In this document: positions 26,141 to 35,296 of the stretch, one piece after another
How the letters are laid out: every line of letters begins with the position of its first letter
How positions within the stretch are numbered: position 1 is the stretch's first letter
Notes under the pieces: model-generated
The model's database searches: none
Told to the model about the DNA's origin: nothing
What the model saw: only the letters and a program-made list of their open reading frames with translations
Assembly (NCBI RefSeq): GCF_003385455.1
Contig: NZ_QNUF01000004.1
Coordinates: forward strand, 62,001-126,000
Length of the DNA: 64,000 nt
Reading direction: 5' to 3'
DNA from: Chryseobacterium rhizosphaerae
GTDB lineage: Bacteria; Bacteroidota; Bacteroidia; Flavobacteriales; Weeksellaceae
Translations under genes and position numbers: made by a program

Positions 26141-26945
26141 TCGAATCCTTCTCCCTATGTCTGTCCGCCTGGGACTCATTTTCAGCTACTCCCGCTTTCC
26201 AGTAAGAATACGCATACAGTTCCTGGGAAGTCCAGTTTTTATCTTTTCTCAGATAAGTACGGATTTCTTTAACACTTGAAAACTCGCAGGCCACATAACC
26301 AAACTTCCGGGTTTCAGGAATTTCAATATTTTTTACCGCTTCCGGCATCTTACTGCCGGTCTGAGGTTGTGCATTATGAAGCCACTTAAAATCAATATCT
26401 GCTTGAGTTGCTAAGAGCTGCTCATCTTCTTTTCCATGAACTTCAATGATACAGACCCCTTTTGCAGTTGCCGGCAGGGTTTCTAAAATAGCACTTAAAA
26501 CAGGAATTGCGGTAGCATCTCCCGCTAATAAATACCAATCGGCTTCAGGATACAGCTCTTTTCCATCCAGCCGCATCATCACTCCCAGTTTGGAACCAGC
26601 TTCCGCATCTCTCACCCACTTTGAGGCCGGACCACCGTCTCCATGATCTACAAAATCAATGATCAGCTCATTTTTATCAAGATCAATTCCTCTATGCGTA
26701 TAAGTCCTGATAGCCGGAGCAATTTCCTTAGCAGGATATACCCATTGATGATTTTCATCCAGGGTTGGAAAATGAACTTCGTTTAACCCAGCCGGAGGAA
26801 CTGCAATTTTATTATTATCTCCTACCACTGTGTTTTTAAACAAATGGACTTCAGGTGAATATAAATAAACCCTGATAAAATGGTCAGTGATGTATTCTTT
26901 TCTGGTCACTTCGGCAACAATCTGCCCTGTTGAAATTTTCGCCAT
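26133..26945 (-). CDS. Siderophore-interacting protein (FAD-dependent ferric-siderophore reductase)
   Basis: A 270-residue cytoplasmic flavoprotein of the SIP/ViuB family. It has an N-terminal FAD-binding barrel (VTRKEYITDHFIRVYLYSPE; RTYTHR, the flavin-binding motif; DHGDGGPASKW) and a C-terminal NAD(P)H-binding part (YLLAGDATAIPVLSAILETL, FGYVACEFSSVKEIRTYLR). Family members release iron from imported ferric siderophores by reduction. The gene sits right behind the TonB-dependent receptor on the same strand with a hairpin between, so receptor and reductase form an iron-acquisition pair. No siderophore biosynthesis genes are nearby, which suggests use of foreign siderophores or a biosynthesis locus elsewhere. 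Confidence 0.9.
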   Translation of the reverse strand: MAKISTGQIVAEVTRKEYITDHFIRVYLYSPEVHLFKNTVVGDNNKIAVPPAGLNEVHFPTLDENHQWVYPAKEIAPAIRTYTHRGIDLDKNELIIDFVDHGDGGPASKWVRDAEAGSKLGVMMRLDGKELYPEADWYLLAGDATAIPVLSAILETLPATAKGVCIIEVHGKEDEQLLATQADIDFKWLHNAQPQTGSKMPEAVKNIEIPETRKFGYVACEFSSVKEIRTYLRKDKNWTSQELYAYSYWKAGVAENESQADRHREKDSME

Positions 26946-26970
26946 AACTGAAATTTTTTTTAAAATTAAT

Positions 26971-27002
26971 ATCCGGTTTCCAGCTAGCGTCAGAAACCGG
27001 AT
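26971..27002 (-). terminator. Hairpin between the siderophore receptor and SIP genes
   Basis: ATCCGGTTTC / GAAACCGGAT, a 10-bp perfect stem, 48 bp after the receptor stop, followed on the minus strand by an A/T-rich run. Probably a partial terminator. Confidence 0.75.
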
Positions 27003-27050
27003 GTCTAAGAAAATATCATTCAGATTAAGGCTGTATACCCTAATCTATTT

Positions 27051-29261
27051 TTAAAAATCAAATGTATAAGACAGGTTGAATGTTCTTCCTCTTCCTTTGT
27101 AATTAAACAGTTCAGGAAGTCCGTAAGAAGAATATAAAACCTGAGAACGCTTGCTCCAAATCGTCTGATAATCTGTATTAAACAGGTTCTGGATTCCTAC
27201 ATTGAATTTACCCCAGTTGAATCGGTAGCCAACCATTAAATCAGAGGTATTATATCCTTCCACTACATTATTAAGCTCGTCTTTCTGTTTGAAATTCTGC
27301 AGCGACTGGAATCTGAACGACCAGTCCTTAATAGTATATCCAATATAAGTCACTAATTTTGATGGAGAAGCGTTATAGATCTCCTGCTTTTGCCATTCTC
27401 CTTTATTATCTACCTCAGATTTAATCAAAAGTCCGCTGGCTCCGAAGTAAACCCCATTGCTTAAAGCATAGGAAACCTCAGCTTCGATTCCCATATTCCT
27501 TAATTTCAAATCATTCACCAGGATCTGAAACGTCTTTTTATCTACTGCAACACTCTTGTCAGAATTACTTAAAAACCCTGCAACCTGTGCTCTCAATCCA
27601 CCTTTATTGACACGGTACCCCACTTCAAACTGATTGGTTTTGATCGCCTGTAGTGGCTGGTCTTTTACATTGATACTTGATACCACATCCCAGTTCGTCC
27701 CATTCAATTTATAGGTCCCGATGCCATAAAACTTTGCAGGATCTGCCAAACTTGCCCCCTGGGAAAATGTTCCCCAAACCTGGTGCTGTTCATTGAATTT
27801 ATACAGTAATCCGGCATTCGCAAGGGTTACATTGTAAGAACTCTCCCCTCCGGGAATGGCAGATGCTGATGCTCCGTATCCCATTGCTACCTGAGTCTGC
27901 TGCTCAGAGCCCACAAAATCATCCATTTTTACAGTGATGTTCTGATAACGGACTCCTGCATTAACCTGTAACTTGGGAAGGATATTATACTTTGCCTGAA
28001 CATATCCTGCATAACTCTGAGAATGGTTGGTAGGATATCTTCCTAATCTGTATTTTGTTTCATTGATCAATCCACCGCTTGACATTGTTTTAGCAATATC
28101 ATAAACCGACTGATTTCCTTCAAATTTTTCAAAATCAATATCCGCTCCATAAGTAACATTCAGCCCTCTCCATGATTTTGATAATAAAGCTTTGATCCCT
28201 GAGTAGTAGGTATCCTGCTGTGAAGATGACATATAGGCTATTTTTCCGCTCTGCAATGTCACATTTCCGGGGAAAGGATAAAATCCTAATTTCTCACCAC
28301 GGGTAGCCAGTTGTACATATAGGTCCTGTCCGCCAAGAATTCCGGTCCCGGTATAGGCTACGGTTCCCATATAACGTTCTGTTCCTACATTTTTATCGGA
28401 AGAAAAACCGTCTCTCATTTCCAGCAAAGAAGCATTTTTCTTTGTAAAAGCACTTAAATTTTCTCCTAAAAACAGGCTTCGGTCTCCATTAAACTTAGAG
28501 TTATAATACTGAAGGGAAGCTGTTATTTTATGTTTATTATTAAACTGGTATCCTCCTGTAGCCATGATGTCAACAGACTGGTTGTACTGAAGGTCGGTTT
28601 GGGTAATATCAGTAAAAAGCTGATGCTGGTCTGCACCATAGACTCCTCCATTTTGCTGGTAAGCAATTCCCAATCTTCCGAAGAATTTTTCTCCTTTTCC
28701 TGCAATAGACTGTGCAGCACGGAAGTCATGGTCATCTTTACCCATAAGTCCTGAACGTGCTCCCAATTCAGTTTCTCCACTGATTCCTTTTTTGGAAGGG
28801 GTTTTTGTAATAATATTGATGATACCCCCCGTTGCATTTCCTCCATAAATGGAACTTGCTCCGGAAAGCACTTCAATTCTTTCAATATTAAACGGGTCAA
28901 TAGCGTCCAGCTGACGACTGATGGCACGAATACTGTTCAATGAAACTCCGTCAATCATTACCAGCGCAGAACGTCCTCTCATATTCTGTCCATAGTTAGT
29001 TCTTCCCTGTGGACCAATATCCATACTTGGAATTAGGATGGAAAGCATTTCTTTAATAGGAACCCCGCTTTTGGCCTGTTCCTGAATTTTTTCTTTCTGA
29101 ACCACCCAGACTGTTCCTGGAATTTCAGAGATTTTTGTAGGTTTTCTGGAGGCTACGATCACCACATCGTCAATACCTTTAGAGGCTATAGAATCCTTAG
29201 CGGTCTGGGAAAATAATAATCCTGAAGCTAACAGACCTATGAATGCATACTGCTTTTTCAT
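27051..29261 (-). CDS. TonB-dependent siderophore receptor (IutA-like)
   Basis: A 736-residue outer membrane receptor: signal peptide (AFIGLLASGLLFSQ), TonB box (GIDDVVIVASRKPTKIS), plug (QNMRGRSALVMIDGVSLN; FNIERIEVLSGASSIYGGNATGGIINIITK, here in two overlapping motifs), barrel, and a C-terminal aromatic strand ending NLSYTFDF. The plug wording and size resemble ferric aerobactin and related catecholate/hydroxamate receptors. Pairing with the SIP reductase supports ferric-siderophore uptake; the exact ligand is unknown. Its promoter has a -7 box at 29290-29297. Iron regulation is likely but I did not identify a Fur site. Confidence 0.9.
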   Translation of the reverse strand: MKKQYAFIGLLASGLLFSQTAKDSIASKGIDDVVIVASRKPTKISEIPGTVWVVQKEKIQEQAKSGVPIKEMLSILIPSMDIGPQGRTNYGQNMRGRSALVMIDGVSLNSIRAISRQLDAIDPFNIERIEVLSGASSIYGGNATGGIINIITKTPSKKGISGETELGARSGLMGKDDHDFRAAQSIAGKGEKFFGRLGIAYQQNGGVYGADQHQLFTDITQTDLQYNQSVDIMATGGYQFNNKHKITASLQYYNSKFNGDRSLFLGENLSAFTKKNASLLEMRDGFSSDKNVGTERYMGTVAYTGTGILGGQDLYVQLATRGEKLGFYPFPGNVTLQSGKIAYMSSSQQDTYYSGIKALLSKSWRGLNVTYGADIDFEKFEGNQSVYDIAKTMSSGGLINETKYRLGRYPTNHSQSYAGYVQAKYNILPKLQVNAGVRYQNITVKMDDFVGSEQQTQVAMGYGASASAIPGGESSYNVTLANAGLLYKFNEQHQVWGTFSQGASLADPAKFYGIGTYKLNGTNWDVVSSINVKDQPLQAIKTNQFEVGYRVNKGGLRAQVAGFLSNSDKSVAVDKKTFQILVNDLKLRNMGIEAEVSYALSNGVYFGASGLLIKSEVDNKGEWQKQEIYNASPSKLVTYIGYTIKDWSFRFQSLQNFKQKDELNNVVEGYNTSDLMVGYRFNWGKFNVGIQNLFNTDYQTIWSKRSQVLYSSYGLPELFNYKGRGRTFNLSYTFDF

Positions 29262-29289
29262 TCTTTCTACTCGAAGTTTTATAATCCTA

Positions 29290-29297
29290 CAAATATA
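29290..29297 (-). promoter_or_regulatory. Siderophore receptor -7 box
   Basis: TATATTTG on the minus strand, about 28 nt upstream of the ATG. Confidence 0.6.
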
Positions 29298-29395
29298 ATT
29301 TTTATTACTTCTAAATAAAAATAACTAAAGCTGAAATTATTCATAATTTAAAAGACTATGCAGTCTGGATTTCATGTATAAAATTCATAAAAAAC

Positions 29396-29431
29396 GTAAA
29401 ATCCCAGCCTATACAGGATCCGGGATTTTAC
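29396..29431 (-). terminator. Terminator of the efflux operon
   Basis: GTAAAATCCC / GGGATTTTAC, a 10-bp perfect stem, followed on the minus strand by GTTTTTTAT, 22 bp after the MFS stop. Confidence 0.85.
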
Positions 29432-29453
29432 TAGTGAAAAACAAGGTTATTTT

Positions 29454-31046
29454 TTATACCGCAGGTCCGGCTGCGTCTTTTATTTCTTCTAATAATTTTT
29501 TTCGTTCATGAAGTCTTCTTCTTGCAATAACAGATTTTCCGCCAATTACTCTTACAAATCTCAGGTATTGGAAACGCTTGGCTCCAAAATGATGGGTAAT
29601 TACATAAAACAAAACTCCGAAACCAACCATAATGATATATCCGAATATCTTTTTGGTAGCAATAATAATAGCATTCAGCTGGATAGCCTTCATATTGGCA
29701 GCTACATTCTGAGGAGTAACCGTCATTCCGTCCATATAGACGGCAAGGTCTCCTACTGCTGTAATCTGAAACCGGTATTGAAACCACGAATACAGGGTTG
29801 AAAAAATACCTACAGCCAAAAAGGTTCTCCAAACCAATACCAGCCCTATTGCGGCAAGCATTTCATCCATTTCAAGCTTATCTAAAGTATAAAACCATAC
29901 TGAAATAAACAGTGAACACATTCCATAGCCTTTCAAGAACATGGGCAGATACCAATGATCATAACTAAATTCCAATACCATCGAAAAATACATAATGATG
30001 GCATATCCTATCATCCCGGCAAAACCTGAAAATATATACATCTTCAGCGGTTTTTCCTTTTTAAACCAGAAAACAGCAATAGCTCCGGCTAAGATAATTC
30101 CGGGAATCATCAGTAGACTAAGACCGGCATTCGTCACTTGGTCATATCCCAAAACTCCCACTGCAAAAGTATTCTGAAGAGAGGCTGTTCCTAAAAACAT
30201 TCCCAACCAAAACAACATAAACAAACCATGCTGAACATTATTTTTGGTAAATATTTTAAATGAAAGGTAAGGCCGTTTTAAAGTTAACTGACGGATACTA
30301 AGCAGAGCAAAGCTTATAAAGGCCGCAATACTTGCATTAATGATATGTTTTGAATTCAGCCAATCCTGTTGTCTTCCGAAAGCATACACATATGCCGAAA
30401 ACATAAAAGTGGATATAAACAGCAGTATACTTAGCCAGTCGATGTAGTGCAGAGGGACCTTCAGTGCAAAATACTTATTGTGCATGAAGATCCAGTGGAT
30501 AAGCGCCAATGCAAAACATAAAACTGCTGTAAAGATGTAAAACTGTTGCCAGTTGTACAGAAGGGCAAACTTAGCAGCGTAATAAGCTGCTACCTGGTTC
30601 ATTACCAGAACAAATGTATAAAACAATCCGTAAAACATTCCTCGGTTACCGATCATCATCATTAATGGCAGAAACAGCTCTATAGTCACCATCATTTTCA
30701 TAAATCCAATCAGAAGAGAGGTAGAAACAAAAATCATGGGTTCTAAAGTAGTGGCATTCACATAGCTCAACAGCCCCAAAAGCACAAGCAGCAATACCAT
30801 TTTATCTCTCACTTTGAATCTCATTTTCATTCTGAGAACAACCGGCATACACGCTCCCATCCCAATGGTAGTGGCATAATTGGCCCACATGAAATATTCT
30901 GTTAACGCGCCGGTACCGCTCACCAAATGGCTGATATTCCCGGTATACACCCCACCAAGCGGCATTACCACTGCAAGCAGTAATACAATCAGCAGCAGCT
31001 GTACGGGTTTAGGTACCCAGTCGTTATATAATCCTTTGTTGTACAT
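29454..31046 (-). CDS. MFS drug transporter, DHA2/EmrB-like (inner membrane pump component)
   Basis: A 530-residue protein with about 14 hydrophobic segments, the layout of the EmrB type of major facilitator. It lacks a signal peptide; the first helix is VQLLLIVLLLAVVMPLGGVY. The C-terminus is basic (RRLHERKKLLEEIKDA). It is the last gene of a set TolC - HlyD/EmrA - MFS, so it should be the proton-driven pump of a tripartite efflux system that moves substrates across both membranes. Classic MFS motifs are poorly conserved, as in other Bacteroidetes members of this group. Substrate unknown. A 103-bp gap with two 7-nt repeat arrays separates it from the HlyD gene. Confidence 0.85.
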   Translation of the reverse strand: MYNKGLYNDWVPKPVQLLLIVLLLAVVMPLGGVYTGNISHLVSGTGALTEYFMWANYATTIGMGACMPVVLRMKMRFKVRDKMVLLLVLLGLLSYVNATTLEPMIFVSTSLLIGFMKMMVTIELFLPLMMMIGNRGMFYGLFYTFVLVMNQVAAYYAAKFALLYNWQQFYIFTAVLCFALALIHWIFMHNKYFALKVPLHYIDWLSILLFISTFMFSAYVYAFGRQQDWLNSKHIINASIAAFISFALLSIRQLTLKRPYLSFKIFTKNNVQHGLFMLFWLGMFLGTASLQNTFAVGVLGYDQVTNAGLSLLMIPGIILAGAIAVFWFKKEKPLKMYIFSGFAGMIGYAIIMYFSMVLEFSYDHWYLPMFLKGYGMCSLFISVWFYTLDKLEMDEMLAAIGLVLVWRTFLAVGIFSTLYSWFQYRFQITAVGDLAVYMDGMTVTPQNVAANMKAIQLNAIIIATKKIFGYIIMVGFGVLFYVITHHFGAKRFQYLRFVRVIGGKSVIARRRLHERKKLLEEIKDAAGPAV

Positions 31047-31055
31047 GTTTTTTTT

Positions 31056-31090
31056 AGATAATAGATTTCAGATATCAGATAACAGACTTT
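31056..31090. repeat. Degenerate 7-nt tandem repeat, five units
   Basis: Five 7-mers all starting AGA (AGATAAT, AGATTTC, AGATATC and two more) between the HlyD and MFS genes. Confidence 0.6.
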
Positions 31091-31124
31091 TAATTCATCT
31101 TCAGTCTTCATTCAAAGCATTTGG

Positions 31125-31152
31125 TCTGAAATCTGACATCTTCCATCTTTTA
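31125..31152. repeat. Degenerate 7-nt tandem repeat, four units, ending on the HlyD stop codon
   Basis: Four 7-mers starting TCT (TCTGAAA, TCTGACA, TCTTCCA, TCTTTTA). The last three bases are the HlyD stop codon read on the minus strand. Confidence 0.55.
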
Positions 31153-32268
31153 GTCTTGATTAATATTCACATTCATGTTCATTCCTGCACTTAGTTTATC
31201 CATATCTTCTTTTTTATTGGAAGCTGTAAATTCAATTCTTACAGGGATTCTTTGCTGCACTTTAATGAAGTTTCCGGTAGAGTTATCGGTAGGTACGCTT
31301 GAATATCTTGATCCGGTGGCCGCAGACACCGCTGTCACCACTCCTTCAAACTTTTTACCCCCCAAAGCATCTGCCGACATTGTTATTTTTTCACCGATTT
31401 TAATATTAGGCATCTGACTTTCAAGGAAGTTAGCGGTAACCCACTTCTGACCGTTCAGTACAATGGTAGCTACCTGTTGTCCCGGCTGAATCAGCTGTCC
31501 TTCAGAAATCGTTCTTCTTCCCATTACCCCATCATAAGGTGCTGTGATGACCGTATATGAAAGGTTGATTTTTGCCATATCCAAAGCAGACTTCGTTCTT
31601 TTAATTTCTGCATCATTGATTCCCAATCTGCTCTTCACTTCCGTTGTAGAAAGATTCGCCGACTGCTTTTGATTGACCAATGTTTCATAAGCTGCTTTCT
31701 GGGCGTCATATTCAGTTTTTATCTGGTCATATTGCTGTCTTGTCACTGCTTCAGCGGACAGAAGATTTTTATATCGGTTTAAGTTTTGTTCGGCATTCCA
31801 AAGTCTGGCTTTGGCACCGGCAATATTGGACTCCATTACATTAATGTTGTTGGAGACTGTGTTTACAGAAGAACCTGTAGCTGTTTTCTGAGCTATTGCA
31901 TTCTGATAAGCAGCTTCAGCTTGTCCCAATTGTGTCAGGATTTCACGATTGTCAAGAACCACCAGGGTATCCCCTTTCTTTACCTTTTGGTGTTCTATAA
32001 ACTTAATGTCTTTGATATAGGCAGAAACCCTTGTATTGATTGGATTAATAAATTCTTCAACCTGAGCCGCTTCCGTATAGGTTTTATTCCCGATATGGAA
32101 ATATTCACGGATTAACCAAAACAATCCGAAACCAATCAACATAAAAACGATGATGTTAGAAATGATTGCTCTGATTTTATTCTTTTTATTTTGCTTTTTT
32201 TTACCTTCTCCACTTGGTTTTGCAGGAGTTTGAGGTGTATTTTGAGTCGTTTGTTCCTTGTTTTCCAT
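31150..32268 (-). CDS. HlyD/EmrA family periplasmic adaptor of the efflux pump
   Basis: A 372-residue membrane-fusion protein. It has a charged cytoplasmic tail (about residues 1-32), one membrane helix (IRAIISNIIVFMLIGFGLFW), a biotinyl-lipoyl half-motif (INTRVSAYIKDIKFIEHQKV), a long coiled-coil hairpin (about 105-215), then the second lipoyl half (VITAPYDGVMGRRTISEGQL) and beta-barrel (GQKWVTANFLESQMPNIKIG). This order is that of EmrA adaptors that link an MFS pump to TolC. It lies 22 bp behind the TolC gene, so translation from one mRNA is expected. Confidence 0.92.
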   Translation of the reverse strand: MENKEQTTQNTPQTPAKPSGEGKKKQNKKNKIRAIISNIIVFMLIGFGLFWLIREYFHIGNKTYTEAAQVEEFINPINTRVSAYIKDIKFIEHQKVKKGDTLVVLDNREILTQLGQAEAAYQNAIAQKTATGSSVNTVSNNINVMESNIAGAKARLWNAEQNLNRYKNLLSAEAVTRQQYDQIKTEYDAQKAAYETLVNQKQSANLSTTEVKSRLGINDAEIKRTKSALDMAKINLSYTVITAPYDGVMGRRTISEGQLIQPGQQVATIVLNGQKWVTANFLESQMPNIKIGEKITMSADALGGKKFEGVVTAVSAATGSRYSSVPTDNSTGNFIKVQQRIPVRIEFTASNKKEDMDKLSAGMNMNVNINQD

Positions 32269-32290
32269 TGTGCTGATTTTCAGTTTAAAA

Positions 32291-33601
32291 TTAAAGTGTT
32301 CCTGTAGATTTCAAAAGGTTATAGTACTGGTACAAAACATTGATCTCCGCATTGGCATAATCAAGTTCTGACTGCAGTTTCTGGTTCTGGGCATCAATCA
32401 TTTCTGCCTGCACGGCCAATTGGTTCAGATACTTAGCTTCCGTGATTTTATAGTTCTCTTCCGCCAACCTTTTTGAATCATTCAGGATATCCGCCTGCTG
32501 AATTGCTTCCTGGTATTTTGTATAGGCTGCATTCACTCCCATGTCTATATTCTGCTCTGTCAACGTTATGACATCATCAGCCTGGTTCTTTTGCAGTTCA
32601 CCTAATTTTACCTTTTCTTTTGTTTTATACAGTGTATCTATATTATAGCTAAGGGAAACACCGGTCTGCCATCCTCCGGAATACATATCCAACACAGGGT
32701 TTCTTGTGGTAATCGGCCTTTGCAGGGTATACCCCCCAAATCCAGCTATGGTAGGCATGTTATCAGTCTTTATAATTTCGATATTCTTGTCAGCTATAGC
32801 TCTGTTTTTCTGTGCTGATTTCAGCAGTGGATTACTGTCGTGAGCAAGGCTCATATAATAATCCATCCCGATTCCTGATTCTTTATTTTCAATACTTTCG
32901 GTAGGAACAATCTCAGTATCAGGTGGTAGACCTAACGCAATATTTAAATTGTAGTTAAGGATCTTTTTATTGTTGGAAAGGGTTAGAATTCCCTGGTCCA
33001 GGTTTTTAATAGCCAACTCACCACGAATCACTTCATTTCGGGTTACCATACCCTGCTGGTAGAATTTCTGGATATTTTTAAGACGTTCCTGAGCCAGCTT
33101 TTTGTTGTTTTGAAATACTTCTTGCTGATTTAGGGTTTTGTATACATCCAGATAATTTGAAATCACTAATAATTTCACATCCTGCTTGTTCTTCTCCAAG
33201 TCCAATTCTGAAAGCTGCTCCCGAAGACTGGCCATTTCAACAGACTTATTCACCAATCCTCCTTTGAAAATCAGCTGTGTCGCCTGTACCGCATACGAAC
33301 TTCCGTAATGAGGCATGGGAATAGTGGTGGAATTTGAAAAATCTTTGTCAATAGCTACTGCATCTCCCAAATAGAACTGGCTTGTAGAAGCCGTAATGGT
33401 GGGCAATTTTTGAAGTTTTACAACATTGGTGTTCTGTTTGGCGATGTCAATATTCTGTGCAGAAACTTTTAACTGCTGGTGATTTCGGACTGCCAGTTCG
33501 GCAACCTCCCCGGCGGTCATCTGTTTAATCTGTTGTGAAAAAAACAGCGCAGGAAAAGCTGCTATCAAAAGAGATAGTGCTGTTTTTATTTTCTTTGTCA
33601 T
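32291..33601 (-). CDS. TolC family outer membrane efflux protein
   Basis: A 436-residue outer membrane channel with a signal peptide (LSLLIAAFPALFFSQQ) and the two repeated OEP helical domains (about 25-225 and 240-430). Hallmarks are long amphipathic helices such as NQQEVFQNNKKLAQERLKNI and EAKYLNQLAVQAEMIDAQNQ. It is the first structural gene of the pump set and has its own -7 box (33622-33629) with TCAAATGT direct repeats upstream. The preceding AraC gene, 90 bp away on the same strand, is the likely regulator. Confidence 0.92.
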   Translation of the reverse strand: MTKKIKTALSLLIAAFPALFFSQQIKQMTAGEVAELAVRNHQQLKVSAQNIDIAKQNTNVVKLQKLPTITASTSQFYLGDAVAIDKDFSNSTTIPMPHYGSSYAVQATQLIFKGGLVNKSVEMASLREQLSELDLEKNKQDVKLLVISNYLDVYKTLNQQEVFQNNKKLAQERLKNIQKFYQQGMVTRNEVIRGELAIKNLDQGILTLSNNKKILNYNLNIALGLPPDTEIVPTESIENKESGIGMDYYMSLAHDSNPLLKSAQKNRAIADKNIEIIKTDNMPTIAGFGGYTLQRPITTRNPVLDMYSGGWQTGVSLSYNIDTLYKTKEKVKLGELQKNQADDVITLTEQNIDMGVNAAYTKYQEAIQQADILNDSKRLAEENYKITEAKYLNQLAVQAEMIDAQNQKLQSELDYANAEINVLYQYYNLLKSTGTL

Positions 33602-33621
33602 TTTACCTTGTTTTACGGATA

Positions 33622-33629
33622 CAAAGTTA
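33622..33629 (-). promoter_or_regulatory. tolC-pump operon -7 box
   Basis: TAACTTTG on the minus strand, 21 nt upstream of the TolC gene ATG. Confidence 0.6.
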
Positions 33630-33646
33630 AAGCAATACCAAAATCA

Positions 33647-33684
33647 ATCAAATGTTTGATTTTTGGAAAAAGATGTTCAAATGT
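33647..33684. promoter_or_regulatory. Candidate AraC-type operator of the efflux operon
   Basis: TCAAATGT occurs at 33648-33655 and again at 33677-33684 in the same orientation, 29 bp apart. The first copy is part of an inverted repeat ATCAAA-TG-TTTGAT (33647-33660). The site is just upstream of the -7 box, between the regulator gene and TolC. Assignment to the adjacent AraC protein is inferred. Confidence 0.45.
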
Positions 33685-33690
33685 AGGATT

Positions 33691-34536
33691 TTAGTTTTCA
33701 AACTGATGCCTGTATTGTTTAGGGCTTACCTCAAGATGTTTCTTAAAAAAGTGTGAAAATGAGTATTGATCACTAAATCCGAGAATAGAAGAAACCTCTG
33801 AAACCGGTTTATTAGAGGAGTTTAAAAGCACTTTTGCTTCATTAATGACAATAACAGCAATAATCTGGCTGGCGGATTTTCCTGTAATAGACTTCACGAC
33901 TGACGAAAGATGTCTGGTTGTAATGGATTGCCGTTCTGCATAGAATTCTACGGTCCTTTCTGTAAGATGATACTCTGCAAGATCGGTAAGAAATACAAAA
34001 ACAATCTCTTCCTGTCTGGACATCTGGTTCATAGAGTTGTTATCCTCTTTGGAGATAATTCCTGCCATCTGGTAACAGAAAACAGAAAAAAGATGTTCCA
34101 CCATTTCTTTTTTGTACAGCATTTCCGTTTCAGAATCCAGAATATACTTCAGGAAATTGACGCTTTTCCAAACCACCTCCATTTCACTTTCCAGAAAAGG
34201 GACTCCTTTGTTCATCTGCTGTCTGAAGTAACGATAGGTGATCAAGCGATTGAATTTCAATGATAAAGTAGAAATAAATTCTCTTTTATAGGAAACCATT
34301 CGGGATTGGAAATCATCGCTTACCGCTACAACTTCATAAATCGTTTGTGGATCGGTTACCATAAACATATTGGATGAAAGCTCCAGGTCATTGAAATGCT
34401 GCCTAAGCTTTAGAGTTCCGGATTTAATAAAAATAAACGCCGGATTATCGGGACGGAACGGCTTGTCAACAGCAATTCTCTCAAAGATATTGCGTTGGGT
34501 AAAAATTTCAACTCCGAATTTTTCTAGGGCAGACAT
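33691..34536 (-). CDS. AraC family transcriptional regulator of the efflux operon
   Basis: A 281-residue regulator. The N-terminal half is a cupin-like effector domain (PAFIFIKSGTLKLRQHFNDL); the last 95 residues form the double helix-turn-helix: VEFYAERQSITTRHLSSVVK, then SEVSSILGFSDQYSFSHFFK ending SPKQYRHQ. It stands first in line with the pump genes and should control them. Its own -7 box TAAATTTG ends 4 nt before the ATG, so its mRNA is predicted to be leaderless. The inducer is unknown. Confidence 0.9.
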   Translation of the reverse strand: MSALEKFGVEIFTQRNIFERIAVDKPFRPDNPAFIFIKSGTLKLRQHFNDLELSSNMFMVTDPQTIYEVVAVSDDFQSRMVSYKREFISTLSLKFNRLITYRYFRQQMNKGVPFLESEMEVVWKSVNFLKYILDSETEMLYKKEMVEHLFSVFCYQMAGIISKEDNNSMNQMSRQEEIVFVFLTDLAEYHLTERTVEFYAERQSITTRHLSSVVKSITGKSASQIIAVIVINEAKVLLNSSNKPVSEVSSILGFSDQYSFSHFFKKHLEVSPKQYRHQFEN

Positions 34537-34540
34537 ATCA

Positions 34541-34548
34541 CAAATTTA
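34541..34548 (-). promoter_or_regulatory. AraC gene -7 box, leaderless arrangement
   Basis: TAAATTTG on the minus strand, spacer TGAT, then ATG: the same 4-nt spacing as at 25837, 51276 and 61995. Confidence 0.6.
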
Positions 34549-34610
34549 AGCAAACTTATTCCCGATTACAAAATTTTATTATTTTAGCATTTACCAAATT
34601 CACTATAACT

Positions 34611-35084
34611 ATGAGAAAGGTTGATTTATTATTTGCAGAATATAGCAAGAGCCATAGAAACGCAACCAACAAATTGATCCACTGGATCTGCGTACCTTTG
34701 ATTTTCTGGGCTCTCCTGGGCTTCGTTTCTCTCATCCCATCACCACATTTCTGCTTTTATTACTTTGGATGCATCAGTATTGTAAGTATGATTACCGTTT
34801 TATTGGTTACTTTTTTCTATCTACGGCTTTCCTTCCTGATCAGTGTCATCATGATTTTCATGATGCTGGCAACGGAACACTTTATCTATCTTACTAATGT
34901 CCAATTTGGAAAACAATCATGGATCATCTATCTTACCATATTTATTATTACATGGATCTTCCAGTTTATCGGTCATCAAATTGAAGGTAAAAAGCCTTCC
35001 TTTCTAAAGGATCTTCAGTTTTTATTGATCGGGCCAATCTGGCTGCTGGGTTTCATCCTTAAAAAAACAGGAATCAGATACTAA
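34611..35084 (+). CDS. Mpo1-like (DUF962) membrane protein
   Basis: A 157-residue membrane protein of the DUF962/Mpo1 (YGL010w) family: MRKVDLLFAEYSKSHRN, HWICVPLIFWAL, and the C-terminal signature FIGHQIEGKKPSFLKDLQFL followed by IGPIWLLGFIL. Four membrane helices are visible and histidines sit at helix ends. The yeast member is an iron-dependent dioxygenase that removes one carbon from 2-hydroxy fatty acids; whether the bacterial protein does the same is not known. The gene diverges from the AraC gene with only 74 bp between starts. Confidence 0.8.
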   Translation: MRKVDLLFAEYSKSHRNATNKLIHWICVPLIFWALLGFVSLIPSPHFCFYYFGCISIVSMITVLLVTFFYLRLSFLISVIMIFMMLATEHFIYLTNVQFGKQSWIIYLTIFIITWIFQFIGHQIEGKKPSFLKDLQFLLIGPIWLLGFILKKTGIRY

Positions 35085-35296
35085 CCTTCTTCAACATTTG
35101 CACTTACCACCGAACAATCTCTTATCTGCCATTCAGAGTTCCCTTAAAATATTATTTTTATTTGTTTGCCAAAAATAATTCGGGTTCCTTACAACCTTTA
35201 CCATAATAAAAGCATCCTTTATAGTATATTAGGTAGTATTGCCTTGGAAATAAATTTTTCAAGCATACTTTTTGATAACATTATAATAAACTATCT

